DNA from: Croceicoccus sediminis
GTDB taxonomy: Bacteria > Pseudomonadota > Alphaproteobacteria > Sphingomonadales > Sphingomonadaceae
Assembly: GCF_007570835.1 (NCBI RefSeq)
Contig: NZ_SUNC01000001.1
Coordinates: forward strand, 1 to 64,000
Direction of reading: 5' to 3'
Length of the DNA stretch: 64,000 nucleotides
The translations under genes were made by a program, and so were the position numbers. The notes under the pieces were generated by a model. That model ran no database searches, was not told where the DNA came from, and saw only the letters and a list, made by a program, of their open reading frames with translations. This document shows, one piece after another, positions 32,303 to 41,914 of this stretch (position 1 is the first letter of the stretch; each line of letters starts with the position of its first letter).

Positions 32303-35035
32303 TCAGAACTCCATCGATACGCCCAGCGAGAAGCTGGTGCCGACCGCATAGGTGTTGTTTTCGATCCGGTACGTGTCATTGGCCTGATATTCAAGGTTGT
32401 CGCGGCCAAATATGTTGCGAGCCTCGAATTCGAGCTCGACCGGCACACCCAGGAAATCGGCACCCTGCCGGGCCACGAAATCGACGTTCAGACCCGGATT
32501 TTCGATGATGTCGGGACGCTGGAAATCGCGGCGGGTCACGCGCTTGCTGGCATAGCTGAGCAGGAACGTGAACTGCGACAGTTCCTCGGTATCTTCGAGA
32601 CCCAGTTGCAGGTTCGCGATGTGATCGGACTGTCCGGTCATCGGATCGCCCGGATCGACGAAGTTCGATACCAGCGTCTCGCTACCCGGGATCAGCGTGG
32701 TGTCGCCGTCTGAATAGCTGAGTTCCGACTTGGTGTAGGTGTAGTTCGCAATCGTGACGAACTGCTTGTTCATGAACCATCCGCCCATGTCGAACAGGTC
32801 CACGCTGTACTGCACTTCCAGTTCCGCGCCATAAAGCTCGGCCTGGGGCACGTTGGCGAACGTGGTGTAGCGCCCGCCGCCCGGAAGCGAGAGTACGATG
32901 GCCTCGATCGGGTTGTCGATCTTCTTGTAGAAACCGGCGAGGCTGACGTGGTCCTGGCCCGCGATGTAGTATTCGGCGCGCGCTTCCAGGTTCAGCAGTT
33001 CGCTGTCCGACAGGAAGGGGTTGCCGCGGTACTGGCGGTTGTTGTCCGGATCGAAATAGGTCTGTTCGACCAGTTCGCGGAACTGCGGACGGGCGATGGT
33101 TTTCGAACCCGACACGCGGAACTGCAGTTGGTCGGTCGCTTCCCAAGTCACCGTGCCCGCGGGCAGCAGGTAGTCGTTGGCGATGTAGGTCCCGTTCGCG
33201 CCGACGATCGGGGTGTTGAACACCGACTGGTCCAGCGCGACGGTCTGCGTCGCGTCCTCATAGCGCACACCCAGATCGATCGTGACGGTATCGACCGGCA
33301 GGTAGCTGATCTTGCCATAAGCGGCATTTATCTCGAGCCCGGCATCGAAGGCCGGGAAATTGGTTGTTTCAGCAAGGCCCACGGCGAAACCGGCCAGGCT
33401 GGCGCCGTTGACGAGGTCGCCCGGACGGCGCAGCGAAACCGCGTTCAGGACTTCCTGCGTCAGACCGAGGCCGACCGTGTTCGGATCGGTCGCCATCTGC
33501 AGCTGGAATTCGCGGCGGGTCGAATAGCGGCTCGTGTCCGAATAGGCATAGCCGACCGTGCCGGTCAGGTTGTCGAGCACTTCGTAACTGGCGTCGATGC
33601 CGCCGAACCACAGCTTTTCGGTCAGGTCGTCGAAGGCCGAAGTGATCGGATCGACGTTGTTGATCTGGTTCGTGACGTTGGCGACATACTGGTCACCCGT
33701 CGGCGTATCGAGGTTGGTGCGGACGTAGTTGAACGTGAGGTTGTAAGGCGCCTCGCGGTCCGTCTGCGCATAACCGCCGCGCACGTCGAGCGAGAAACGG
33801 CCGAATTCGAACTCGCCCACGAACTGGCTGTCGATCAGCTGGCGTTCGTACCAGCCGGTGTTCTGTTCGATAAGGTCGTAGTCGTCTTCGTAGGCATAGC
33901 CGACACCAAGCGACGCCTGTTTCAGCGTGTCGCGGATGTAGAGGTTGGTCCAGCGCAGCGTGTGATCATCGATGTCGAGCCCGACGCCGAGCAGCGCGTT
34001 CATCAGGACGCGGTTGTCGGTGATGAACGTGGTCATCTCGTCGGTGATTTCCGACAGGTCCGTGGTCGCCTGCTGCGACAGGACCGAACGGTTGCGCCAG
34101 CTGTTCTTGAGCCCGACGGTCGCCACGACGCCAAGGATGCCGTCGCTGCCCACGTCCATCGACGTGCCCGCGGTGACCGAGCCGGAGAAGTTGGGCGGCA
34201 GGTCGCCGTCGCGCGTCACCGTGGCGAGATTGAGCGGGAAGAGCTGGGCCGCGATGCCTTCCTGCACGTCGGTCGAGACGTTCTGGAGCCGTTCGCCGCT
34301 GTCGATGAAGGCCTGCAGGTTAGAAGGCACGTCGCGGTTGCCGTTGTCGAACCCGACCCAGTCGAGATCGGACCCGTAATAGGTCAGTCCGTCGCGGCCC
34401 AGCGTGCGGGTGTCGCCGCCGGCCGATGCCGAGATCTTGACGAAGGATTCGTCGGGAATAGCGCGGGTTGTCAGGTTGATGACGCCGCCGCCGAATTCGC
34501 CGGGGAAGTTGGCCGAGTAAGTCTTTTGCACCAGCGAGGATGCGATGACGTTCGTCGGGAAGATGTCGAGCGGAACGACGCGGCTGAGCGGTTCGGGGCT
34601 AGGCAGCGGGAGACCGTTCAGCATGGCGAGCGAGTAACGGTCGCCAAGGCCGCGGACATAGACGCGGCCCGAGCCGACGACGGTAAGGCCGGTCACGCGG
34701 CTCAAGGCGCCCGCGATATCGCCTTCGCCGGTACGCGCGATGTCTTCAGCCGAAAGGACCGAGACAACTTGCGTCGAGGCGCGAACGGGATCGCGATTGC
34801 GGCGGCCGGTCACGATGATCGCGCCGCCCGGGATCGAGACGTCTGGACCTTCGTAGGTTTCTTCACCGAGCTCATCCCGAGCCGGATCCACCTGGTCGAG
34901 CATTTCCTGTTCGGCGGCATCGGTGCTCGGGCCGTCGCCCGGCGGTACGCCGATGGCTTGCGCGAACCCGGATACCGGGAACGAAAGCGCGGTGGTCAGC
35001 ATAAGCAGCCCCGCAAGGCGCTGGCCGGTGGACAT
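32303..35035 (-). CDS. TonB-dependent outer-membrane receptor
   Basis: The 910-residue protein has a signal peptide (cleavage likely after SGFAQA), an N-terminal extension, a plug domain with IIVTGRRNRDPV, VVSVLSAEDIARTGEGDI and YVRGLGDRYS, and a 22-strand type barrel ending in an aromatic residue (SLGVSMEF). GEFGGGVINLTTR is the usual plug end. It imports a large substrate at the cost of proton-motive force through TonB. The gene lies after a beta-helix lipoprotein gene, separated by a hairpin; a Pho-box-like site precedes both. The ATG at 35035 has a GAGGGGG tract upstream. The substrate is unknown. Confidence 0.92.
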   Translation of the reverse strand: MSTGQRLAGLLMLTTALSFPVSGFAQAIGVPPGDGPSTDAAEQEMLDQVDPARDELGEETYEGPDVSIPGGAIIVTGRRNRDPVRASTQVVSVLSAEDIARTGEGDIAGALSRVTGLTVVGSGRVYVRGLGDRYSLAMLNGLPLPSPEPLSRVVPLDIFPTNVIASSLVQKTYSANFPGEFGGGVINLTTRAIPDESFVKISASAGGDTRTLGRDGLTYYGSDLDWVGFDNGNRDVPSNLQAFIDSGERLQNVSTDVQEGIAAQLFPLNLATVTRDGDLPPNFSGSVTAGTSMDVGSDGILGVVATVGLKNSWRNRSVLSQQATTDLSEITDEMTTFITDNRVLMNALLGVGLDIDDHTLRWTNLYIRDTLKQASLGVGYAYEDDYDLIEQNTGWYERQLIDSQFVGEFEFGRFSLDVRGGYAQTDREAPYNLTFNYVRTNLDTPTGDQYVANVTNQINNVDPITSAFDDLTEKLWFGGIDASYEVLDNLTGTVGYAYSDTSRYSTRREFQLQMATDPNTVGLGLTQEVLNAVSLRRPGDLVNGASLAGFAVGLAETTNFPAFDAGLEINAAYGKISYLPVDTVTIDLGVRYEDATQTVALDQSVFNTPIVGANGTYIANDYLLPAGTVTWEATDQLQFRVSGSKTIARPQFRELVEQTYFDPDNNRQYRGNPFLSDSELLNLEARAEYYIAGQDHVSLAGFYKKIDNPIEAIVLSLPGGGRYTTFANVPQAELYGAELEVQYSVDLFDMGGWFMNKQFVTIANYTYTKSELSYSDGDTTLIPGSETLVSNFVDPGDPMTGQSDHIANLQLGLEDTEELSQFTFLLSYASKRVTRRDFQRPDIIENPGLNVDFVARQGADFLGVPVELEFEARNIFGRDNLEYQANDTYRIENNTYAVGTSFSLGVSMEF

Positions 35036-35101
35036 GGTGTGGAACCCCCTCAATGGTCCGAAAATCTGGTGCCGGTCGCCCGGCCGTAAAAAGCAGGGAA
35101 G

Positions 35102-35142
35102 GGGAGAGATCCGAACGCCTTAAGGCAGTCCGGATCTCTCCC
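35102..35142 (-). terminator. Intercistronic hairpin between the lipoprotein and receptor genes
   Basis: A 12-bp perfect stem (GGGAGAGATCCG with its complement) holds a 17-nt loop that itself contains GCCTTAAGGC. On the minus strand CTGCTTTTTAC follows about 10 nt later. It lies 18 bp past the lipoprotein stop and 67 bp before the receptor start, so it may be a partial terminator or 3'-end stabiliser that sets the ratio of the two products. Confidence 0.65.
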
Positions 35143-35160
35143 GCGTATTCCCAACGATTA

Positions 35161-36753
35161 TTAGTAAACCGGCAGCTGGGTGCAGGAGCCGGTGCCGTCG
35201 CCGAAGGTCAGGACAGCGGAGTCGCAGGTCCAGCCCGCGTACCAGTCGTCCGACGCGTCCTTGACGGCGCCGATGTAACCGGCATCGTCGAAGAACGACG
35301 AGAGCTGGGTCGGGTTATAGTAGAAGCCGGTCGCGTTGATCGCGTCCGAGTTGATGAAGCCGCTCACGAGGTCGATCGTGAAGTTGCTGTCGGTCTGCGC
35401 GCTGTTGTTGAACAGGTCGGCGACCTGCTGTGCCGTCACGCCCGAGCCGCCCTGGAAGGGTTCGGTCTGGTCGCAGTCGGCAACGACGGCGGCGAAGAAG
35501 GGCGCACCGTCGCCAACTGCGGCGTTGATGGTCGGATCTTCGTCGATGCGCAGGCACGCTCCGTTGTCGGTGTCGATGACCGAGTTCACCAGGCTGAAAT
35601 CAGCACCGCCGCGCAGGCGCAGAGCGCGCGAGTTGGCCGTGCTGCGTTCGATGAACGTGGCGTTCGAGATGCGCAGGTTGGTGCGGGGCAGGGCGTCGAA
35701 GTCGTAGTCGCCATCGGGCGAGTCGAGTTCGATGATGTGGTCGCCGCCTGCCGCACGCTGTGCGACGATGACGTACTGCATGTCGGCCTGTGCGCCGGTG
35801 TCGACGTCGATGGAGTCGTCGTCCGCGCCAACGGCCACGACATACTTCATGTTCACGGTGCCGCCGAAGAACTCCATGCCGTCGTCAGAGCTGTTGAAGC
35901 TCTGCCAGTGGTCGATGGTCGTGCCTGCGCCGATACCGCCGGTGGTGAGCGACTGAAGCTCGCTGCCGCCGGTAAGGGTGAAGCCCGAATAGCGGATCTG
36001 GAAGTACTGCATCGTACCCGAGCTGTCGTTGGCATCGTCGCCGCCGAACAGCGTGGTGAGCGCCGCACCTTCGAGTTCCTGTTCGCAGGAAGCCTGGTTG
36101 AAAGCGGTCGAACCGTCGTTGAAGACGCCGCTGCGGCAGTCGGAAACCGGTGCACGGCCCAGAAGGACCACGCCGCCCCACTGGCCGATCGATGCCTCGG
36201 TCGCGATGCCAAGGACGTTGTCGCGGCTGGTGAAGACGATCGGCATGTCGGCGGTGCCGACGGCGTCGATCTGGTTGCCGCGGTTGACGACGAGGTAGCT
36301 TTCGCCGTTCGGCGTGGTCGCGTTACCGGCGAACAGGATGACGCCCGGTTCGATGCTGAGCGTGACGTCGGTGTCGGCCGACGAAGCGACTGCGCCGCCA
36401 TCGGTGCCGACGTCGACACGTCCGTCCATCGCGTAGAGCAGGCCCGAGATATAGGGCAGGTTCGTGTCGGCATCGATCGTCGAAGGCAGGACGCAGACGC
36501 GGTACGTGCCGGTGTCGCCGGTGATCGTGCCGTCATCGGTCAGTCCGCCACTGGCGCTGATCGTCGGGCAACCGCCGGCCGGGGTCACCGCGGCCGAAGT
36601 CGGCGCGGGCGTCGGCGTGGGCGTCGGCGTGGGCGCCGGGTTGTTGATGATGATGTCGCCGCCCGTGCCGGGCGATACGATTTCGTCGCCACCACAGCCG
36701 GCAAGTGCCAGCATGCTGCAGCCAATAACGAGATTGCGGTGAAGTTTTGTCAC
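35161..36753 (-). CDS. Beta-helix-like outer-membrane lipoprotein paired with the TonB receptor
   Basis: The 530-residue product starts MTKLHRNLVIGCSMLALAGC with a lipobox LAGC, then a Pro-Thr linker and a long beta-rich region of right-handed parallel helix character (SIEPGVILFAG, GGVVLLGRA, IDHWQSFNSSDDGMEFFGG). Such lipoproteins are often encoded beside TonB-dependent receptors and may collect substrate at the cell surface. The TTG at 36771 overlaps the GAGGGG ribosome site, so the GTG at 36753 is preferred. No catalytic residues are recognised. The function is inferred only from the pairing. Confidence 0.75.
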   Translation of the reverse strand: MTKLHRNLVIGCSMLALAGCGGDEIVSPGTGGDIIINNPAPTPTPTPTPAPTSAAVTPAGGCPTISASGGLTDDGTITGDTGTYRVCVLPSTIDADTNLPYISGLLYAMDGRVDVGTDGGAVASSADTDVTLSIEPGVILFAGNATTPNGESYLVVNRGNQIDAVGTADMPIVFTSRDNVLGIATEASIGQWGGVVLLGRAPVSDCRSGVFNDGSTAFNQASCEQELEGAALTTLFGGDDANDSSGTMQYFQIRYSGFTLTGGSELQSLTTGGIGAGTTIDHWQSFNSSDDGMEFFGGTVNMKYVVAVGADDDSIDVDTGAQADMQYVIVAQRAAGGDHIIELDSPDGDYDFDALPRTNLRISNATFIERSTANSRALRLRGGADFSLVNSVIDTDNGACLRIDEDPTINAAVGDGAPFFAAVVADCDQTEPFQGGSGVTAQQVADLFNNSAQTDSNFTIDLVSGFINSDAINATGFYYNPTQLSSFFDDAGYIGAVKDASDDWYAGWTCDSAVLTFGDGTGSCTQLPVY

Positions 36754-36829
36754 GGCGAGCGGTCCCCTCAAGTACCGAGAATCGAAGATGCGCGAATGCG
36801 TTTCGCGAGGCCTCGCCTAGGGGTCGCAA

Positions 36830-36858
36830 GTGACAGTTTGTTTGCCTGCGTGTGACAG
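36830..36858 (-). promoter_or_regulatory. Pho-box-like repeats upstream of the lipoprotein gene
   Basis: On the minus strand two CTGTCAC heptamers start exactly 22 bp apart, matching the outer two of three 11-bp PhoB half-sites; the middle one is degenerate. Alphaproteobacterial PhoB boxes are built from CTGTCAY repeats at an 11-bp period. The site is 77-105 bp before the GTG start. Confidence 0.5.
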
Positions 36859-37044
36859 TTCGATGGCAGGCCAAAAGTTTTTCGAATGCGGGAGTATGAC
36901 CGATCTGTGTCGCGATCGTGTCTGGAATGCCGAATTCTGCCCATGCCCGAATATTACAGTTCAGTGACAATATGACATTTTCATTGCGACTGGGCCTTGC
37001 TCGTCGCATCCTCGGGGCAAGATAACGAACGTTGGGAGTAGAAA

Positions 37045-37392
37045 ATGGCTGCGACTTTCATTCTCGCGACCGTCCTTGCCGCAGGAGCACCCGCCGCTGC
37101 CGACTCGGTCGATGTCGCTTACGACGCCTTGATCCAGGGCCAGCACGAAGTTGCGATCGAGAAGCTTGAAGGCACCTCCGATGCCGCGCGTCTCATCAAC
37201 CTGGGTGCGGCATACGCTGCCGAAGGCCGCGTGCTCGATGCACGTGCCGCCTATGAAAAGGCCGCCTTCGCCGAACGCTACGAACTCGAAACGGCCAGCG
37301 GGGAGTGGGTTGATTCACGTGTCCTTGCAAGGCAAGCTCTGGCGTCGCTTGATCGTCCGTACCTGGACACGCGGATGGCCAAGATCGACTAA
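37045..37392 (+). CDS. Small exported TPR-like protein
   Basis: The 115-residue product has a short signal-like N-terminus (MAATFILATVLAAGAPAAA) and two helix-turn-helix units with tetratricopeptide spacing (VAYDALIQGQHEVAIEKLEG, then ARLINLGAAYAAEGRVLDAR). TPR units bind partner proteins. GGGAG lies 6-7 nt before the ATG. It diverges from the lipoprotein gene and precedes ppk, from which a terminator separates it. Confidence 0.7.
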   Translation: MAATFILATVLAAGAPAAADSVDVAYDALIQGQHEVAIEKLEGTSDAARLINLGAAYAAEGRVLDARAAYEKAAFAERYELETASGEWVDSRVLARQALASLDRPYLDTRMAKID

Positions 37393-37486
37393 GGGAAACG
37401 GGTATAGCGATAGAGGCCCGCATCCGAAGCCACCCCCACGGTTTCGGTTACTGGCTACGCAAGGACACTAACCGTTCCTCGTTTCC

Positions 37487-37528
37487 GGGGCCGGGCTGGG
37501 CGACCAGTCCGGCCCCTTTGCTTTATTA
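37487..37528 (+). terminator. Intrinsic terminator after the TPR-like gene
   Basis: GGGGCCGG (37487-37494) pairs with CCGGCCCC (37509-37516); the loop has CTGG/CCAG that can extend the stem. TTTGCTTTATTA follows. Confidence 0.8.
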
Positions 37529-37678
37529 TCATGGTACGTGTGCATCACGGGTGGTTCGTCTCGCACTTGCGGGATCGTGCCTTGGCGCTCATTATAAAGA
37601 TGTCGCGACGGGGCGGGATGGCCCGGCTTGATCGGTATCAGCGCCATGGCCGTAATACGATTGTAACGTGCCGTGACC

Positions 37679-39892
37679 ATGAACCCGCCGATGTCGCAAA
37701 CCGAAACGCCGCCAAGAGGGCCGATGAACGAGAGAACCTCTCCTCCCCGGGAAAACGCCGCATCGCTGGACTCCATGCCGGCCGAGGCGCTTTACACCAA
37801 TCGGGAATTGAGCTGGCTCGCCTTCAACCGCCGCGTCCTGGCAGAGGCGCAGCGTGAGGCCTATCCGCTTCTGGAACGCCTGCGCTTTCTCTCCATCTCG
37901 GGCAGCAATCTCGATGAATTCGTGATGATCCGCGTGGCGGGGCTGGCCGGACAGATGCAGCGCGGCATCACCAAGATGAGCATCGACGGACGCACTCCGT
38001 CGCAGCAACTCGCCTCGATCCGCCGCGCGATCCGCGAACTGGAAACGAAGCAGCAGTCGATATGGCGCGAACTGCGCGGGCTCCTGTCGGACGCAGGGCT
38101 GCACGTGTGCGACGAAAGCCGCCTGGATGCGGGTGCCCGTGCCTGGCTGAAGGACTATTTCGAAGAGCACGTTCTTCCCGTCCTGACACCGCAGGCGATC
38201 GACCCGGCGCATCCTTTCCCCTTCGTCGCCAACCAGGGCATGGGCCTGCTGTTCAACCTGACACGGCTTCAGGACGGGCAGGGCGTGGTGGAAATGATCC
38301 TCGTACCCGCTGCCGTGCCCCGTTTCATCCGGGTGCCGGGGGAGGGCGCGGAAGCGACCTATATCCCGGTTGAAAGGCTGATCTGTCGCTATGCGGACCT
38401 GATCTTCCCCGGCTTTCGCGTGAACGGCGACGGCGCATTTCGCGTCATCCGCGATTCCGACATCGAGATCGAGGAAGAGGCCGAAGACCTCGTCCGCTAT
38501 TTCCGCAGTGCGATCCAGCGCCGACGCCGCGGGCAGGTCATGATGCTGGAACTGGAATCGGACTTCGATCACGATGCCGAACAGCTGCTGCGCGAACAGC
38601 TGGGGCTGGAAAATGCGATCGTCATCAAGACCGACGGCATCGTCGGGGTCGAGGGTCTTGCCAGCGTGGTCGAGGAAGACCGCCCCGACCTGAAGTTCGA
38701 GCCGTACAGCCCGCGCTATCCCGAACGTATCATGGAACACGACGGGGACTGTTTTGCCGCGATCGGCGAAAAGGACATCGTCATCCACCACCCTTACGAA
38801 AGCTTCGAGGTGGTGGTCGATTTCGTCCGGCAGGCCGCCAAGGACCCGGACGTCGTCGCGATCAAGCAGACGCTCTACCGCGCGGGCAAACAGTCCTCGA
38901 TCATCAATGCGCTTATCGCCGCAGCAGAGGCCGGAAAGTCGGTGACCGCCGTGGTCGAGTTGAAGGCCCGTTTCGACGAGGAACAGAACATCCTCTGGGC
39001 CAGCCAGCTCGAACGCGCGGGCGTTCAGGTAATTTACGGCTTCGTCGACTGGAAGACCCATGCCAAGGTGTCCATGGTCGTGCGGCGCGAAGGTGATGGC
39101 TATCGCACCTACTGCCATTTCGGCACGGGGAACTATCATCCGGTCACGGCGCGTATCTATACCGACTTGTCCTACTTCACCGCCGACCCGCGCCTTGGCC
39201 GCGATGCCGCGCGGCTGTTCAATTTCGTGACCGGTTATGTCGAGCCGCGCCGCATGGAGGGCCTGGTGATGAGCCCGATCCACATGCGCGAGACGATCTA
39301 TGAAAACATCGATCGCGAAATCGCCAATCATCGCAACGGCAGGCCGTCGGGCATCTGGGCCAAGTTCAATTCGCTGACCGACAAGGGCGTGATCGACAAG
39401 CTTTACGAAGCCAGCATGGCCGGTGTGCCCATCCGCCTGGTCGTTCGCGGCATCTGTTGCCTGAAGCCCGGTATTCCCGGCATTTCCGAGACGATCGAGG
39501 TGAAGTCGATCATCGGACGGTTCCTTGAACACAGCCGCATCTGGGCCTTTGCCAACGGCTATCGCATGCCCAGTCCGCGCAACCGGCTTTTCATCACTTC
39601 GGCCGACGCGATGAGCCGCAATCTCGACCGCCGGGTAGAGGCAATGGTGCAGATCAGGAACCGAACCGTGCACGATCAGGTTCTAGGACAAGTGCTGGTA
39701 GCAAATCTTCTCGACACCGAACGCAGCTGGGTGCTGCAGGACGACGGACAATACGTGCGCGCCAGCACGGGCGAACGCTCGTTCAACCTCCACCGATACT
39801 TTATGACCAACCCCTCGCTTTCGGGTCGCGGTCAGGCCCTTGCCGAAGACCAGATCCCGCGTCTTGCCCTTCGCCGGGGCGCGACGGCGTGA
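37679..39892 (+). CDS. ppk: Polyphosphate kinase 1
   Basis: About 737 residues. It makes polyphosphate from ATP, reversibly. The N-terminal domain reads NRELSWLAFNRRVL and FLSISGSNLDEF; the catalytic part has the autophosphorylated His of the family in YCHFGTGNYHPVTARIYTDL (about residue 480) and a second PLD-like half with RNRTVHDQVLGQ. Starts at 37673 (GTG), 37679, 37691 and 37724 are all possible; AGAGGG lies 3 nt before 37724 and no clear site precedes the others, so the N-terminus is uncertain. The stop overlaps the ppx start. Confidence 0.95.
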   Translation: MNPPMSQTETPPRGPMNERTSPPRENAASLDSMPAEALYTNRELSWLAFNRRVLAEAQREAYPLLERLRFLSISGSNLDEFVMIRVAGLAGQMQRGITKMSIDGRTPSQQLASIRRAIRELETKQQSIWRELRGLLSDAGLHVCDESRLDAGARAWLKDYFEEHVLPVLTPQAIDPAHPFPFVANQGMGLLFNLTRLQDGQGVVEMILVPAAVPRFIRVPGEGAEATYIPVERLICRYADLIFPGFRVNGDGAFRVIRDSDIEIEEEAEDLVRYFRSAIQRRRRGQVMMLELESDFDHDAEQLLREQLGLENAIVIKTDGIVGVEGLASVVEEDRPDLKFEPYSPRYPERIMEHDGDCFAAIGEKDIVIHHPYESFEVVVDFVRQAAKDPDVVAIKQTLYRAGKQSSIINALIAAAEAGKSVTAVVELKARFDEEQNILWASQLERAGVQVIYGFVDWKTHAKVSMVVRREGDGYRTYCHFGTGNYHPVTARIYTDLSYFTADPRLGRDAARLFNFVTGYVEPRRMEGLVMSPIHMRETIYENIDREIANHRNGRPSGIWAKFNSLTDKGVIDKLYEASMAGVPIRLVVRGICCLKPGIPGISETIEVKSIIGRFLEHSRIWAFANGYRMPSPRNRLFITSADAMSRNLDRRVEAMVQIRNRTVHDQVLGQVLVANLLDTERSWVLQDDGQYVRASTGERSFNLHRYFMTNPSLSGRGQALAEDQIPRLALRRGATA

Positions 39893-41472
39893 GAGGATCG
39901 AAAAGCTCCTACCGCCGCCGGATCGAGAATTCGTGGACGACCGACGACGGCAAGCGCGCGATCATCGACATCGGTTCGAACACCGTTCGTATGGTTGTTT
40001 ATGGCGGATCGCCGCGCGCGCCGCATATACTCGCCAACGAGAAAGTCACCGCCCGCCTTGGTCGCGAACTGTCGCAGACCGGGCGCATGGCGGACGAGGC
40101 CGTAAACCTGGCGCTCGAAGGGCTGGGCAGGTTCGCGCTGATCCTCAAGGACTTGCAGATCGATGACGTCGAAACCGTCGCTACCGCCGCGGTGCGCGAG
40201 GCGGAGAACGGCCCGGAATTCATCGCCAAGCTTGCGGACATGGGCTTCCAAGTCCGCGTCATCAGCGGAGAGGAGGAGGCAAGGACCAGCGCGCTCGGCG
40301 TGCTAGGCGCCTTTCCGGGGACAAGCGGCGTGGTTGCCGACCTTGGCGGCGGCAGTCTCGAACTTATCTCCGTTGCGCCGGACGGGCCGGGCGAGGGCGG
40401 TACGGCTCCGCTTGGTACGCTGCGGCTTGCGGCCTTGCGCGACAACGGGGACGACAAGTTCCAGTCGCGCGTTGCCAAGGCGCTGAAGAAGATCGGTTGG
40501 CAGGACGCGGTGGGCGGCAATCTCTTTCTCGTCGGCGGCACGTGGCGAACGATGGCGATCCTTGCCATGCGGCTTCAGGGGCATCCGCTGTCGGACCCGC
40601 ACGGCTTGCGCGTTGACGGTGCGACCGCGCTGAAACTCGCCAAGCGCACGGCGAAAAGCACGCCAGAAGAACTCAAGACCATTCCGCGCGTGTCGAGCAT
40701 GCGCGCGCAGATCCTGCCCGACGCGGCGGCCTTGCTCGTCTGCCTGCTCAAGGTCCTGAAACCCGACAACCTGATCTTTTCGGCATGGGGTCTGCGTGAA
40801 GGGCTGCTTTATCAACGCCTGACCGATGCGGAACGCGGACGCGACCCGCTGCTTGCAGGCATCTCTCTTTTCGCCGGGCAACACGGCACGCCGCCCACGC
40901 TTGCCACGCGCATCGCGGCCTGGACGATGGATGCCATCGCGCCGACCCGTAATTCCAGTGAACGCCTGCGCCTTGCCGCCACGATGCTTGCTCTGGCCTC
41001 GCTTCAGGTAGAACCCAATTTGCGGTTGCAGCAGGCGGTTGATTGGGCCTTGTACAAACGCTGGCTCGACGTCGACGATACCGGCCGGGCGATGATGGCG
41101 ATGACTGTCCTTGCCAATGCGGGCGAGTTCGAATGGCCGCCGATGCTCGCCGAACTGGCGCCTGACGAAAAGTTGGCCGAGGCGCGCATCTGGGGCCTTG
41201 CAATACGCTTGTGCCGCAGGCTGGGACTGCAATCGCGCGCATCGCTGCAGGCGACGCAGCTTCGCATCGCGGGTAAGACCCTCGTGCTTGCGTTCAACGA
41301 AAGCCATGCGGCGCTTGCGGTCGGCCAGGCGCGAAAGGACTTGAAGAACCTTGCCGACTGCCTCGATCTTTCGAGCGAGGTCAGAATTCTGGATAACGCC
41401 GAGTTTGCCGCATTCCGCGATGACGCTGTCACCTCAGGGCAAAGCTACCGCGAAGTCAGCGGCGCGAAATAG
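39889..41472 (+). CDS. ppx: Exopolyphosphatase, Ppx/GppA family
   Basis: The 527-residue ASKHA-fold enzyme has phosphate-1 motif AIIDIGSNTVRMVVY, EEEARTSALG and phosphate-2 motif VADLGGGSLEL, followed by a helical C-terminal HD-like domain. It removes terminal phosphate from polyphosphate or cleaves pppGpp. The GTG start overlaps the ppk stop (GTGA), so the opposing synthase and phosphatase are translationally coupled. Confidence 0.94.
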   Translation: MRGSKSSYRRRIENSWTTDDGKRAIIDIGSNTVRMVVYGGSPRAPHILANEKVTARLGRELSQTGRMADEAVNLALEGLGRFALILKDLQIDDVETVATAAVREAENGPEFIAKLADMGFQVRVISGEEEARTSALGVLGAFPGTSGVVADLGGGSLELISVAPDGPGEGGTAPLGTLRLAALRDNGDDKFQSRVAKALKKIGWQDAVGGNLFLVGGTWRTMAILAMRLQGHPLSDPHGLRVDGATALKLAKRTAKSTPEELKTIPRVSSMRAQILPDAAALLVCLLKVLKPDNLIFSAWGLREGLLYQRLTDAERGRDPLLAGISLFAGQHGTPPTLATRIAAWTMDAIAPTRNSSERLRLAATMLALASLQVEPNLRLQQAVDWALYKRWLDVDDTGRAMMAMTVLANAGEFEWPPMLAELAPDEKLAEARIWGLAIRLCRRLGLQSRASLQATQLRIAGKTLVLAFNESHAALAVGQARKDLKNLADCLDLSSEVRILDNAEFAAFRDDAVTSGQSYREVSGAK

Positions 41473-41491
41473 CTCATGCACTTCGGGCACG

Positions 41492-41530
41492 AAAAAGGCC
41501 CCGGAAGGACAAACCTTCCGGGGCCTTTTT
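41492..41530. terminator. Bidirectional terminator between ppx and csbD
   Basis: A 17-bp perfect stem (41492-41508 with 41514-41530) with a 5-nt loop has AAAAA at the left foot and TTTTT at the right, so it works for ppx on the plus strand and for csbD on the minus strand. Confidence 0.92.
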
Positions 41531-41551
41531 CATGGTTTCGTCGGCAGACGA

Positions 41552-41722
41552 TCAGATGTCGTTACCAAGCTTGCCTTCGACTTCGCCCTTGAACTGCTGG
41601 GCTTCGCCCTTGGCTTCCTGATTGCGGCCTTCGGCGCGCGTTTCCGGATTGTTGCTTTCCTGCTTCACGTTGCCGATTGCTTCGTTGACGTTACCCTTAA
41701 CCTTTTCCGTAAGTTCACCCAT
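41552..41722 (-). CDS. CsbD family stress protein
   Basis: The 56-residue hydrophilic protein begins MGELTEKVKGNVNEAIGN and has the CsbD/YjbJ pattern of GKxxEAxG repeats, low complexity and no cysteines. Family members are induced by general stress and are probably disordered in solution; their function is unknown. GGAGAA 6 nt before the ATG at 41722 fixes the start although the frame is open further upstream. Confidence 0.9.
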   Translation of the reverse strand: MGELTEKVKGNVNEAIGNVKQESNNPETRAEGRNQEAKGEAQQFKGEVEGKLGNDI

Positions 41723-41914
41723 GGTGATTCTCCAATTCGTTGATAACTGGCGACTTTCGCCTGTCTTTGCATAATCAACGTATGGGAACGGCAAGTGTAT
41801 CCGATCGCGAATGCGCCCTGTCCGATGCACGGCGCCGCTGACCGCAGCATTGCGGCCAAAGCATGGCGAAGGCCCGATTTCAGAGCCTGCCGGTGTCAGC
41901 GATGTGGAAGAAAA

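Noticed and set aside
32948-36855. Plus-strand frames of 713 and 600 codons
   Set aside because: They lie opposite the TonB receptor and the lipoprotein, both of which have signal peptides and family motifs; the plus-strand products have neither.
37592-39673. Minus-strand frame of 693 codons
   Set aside because: Shadow of ppk, caused by high GC and codon bias.
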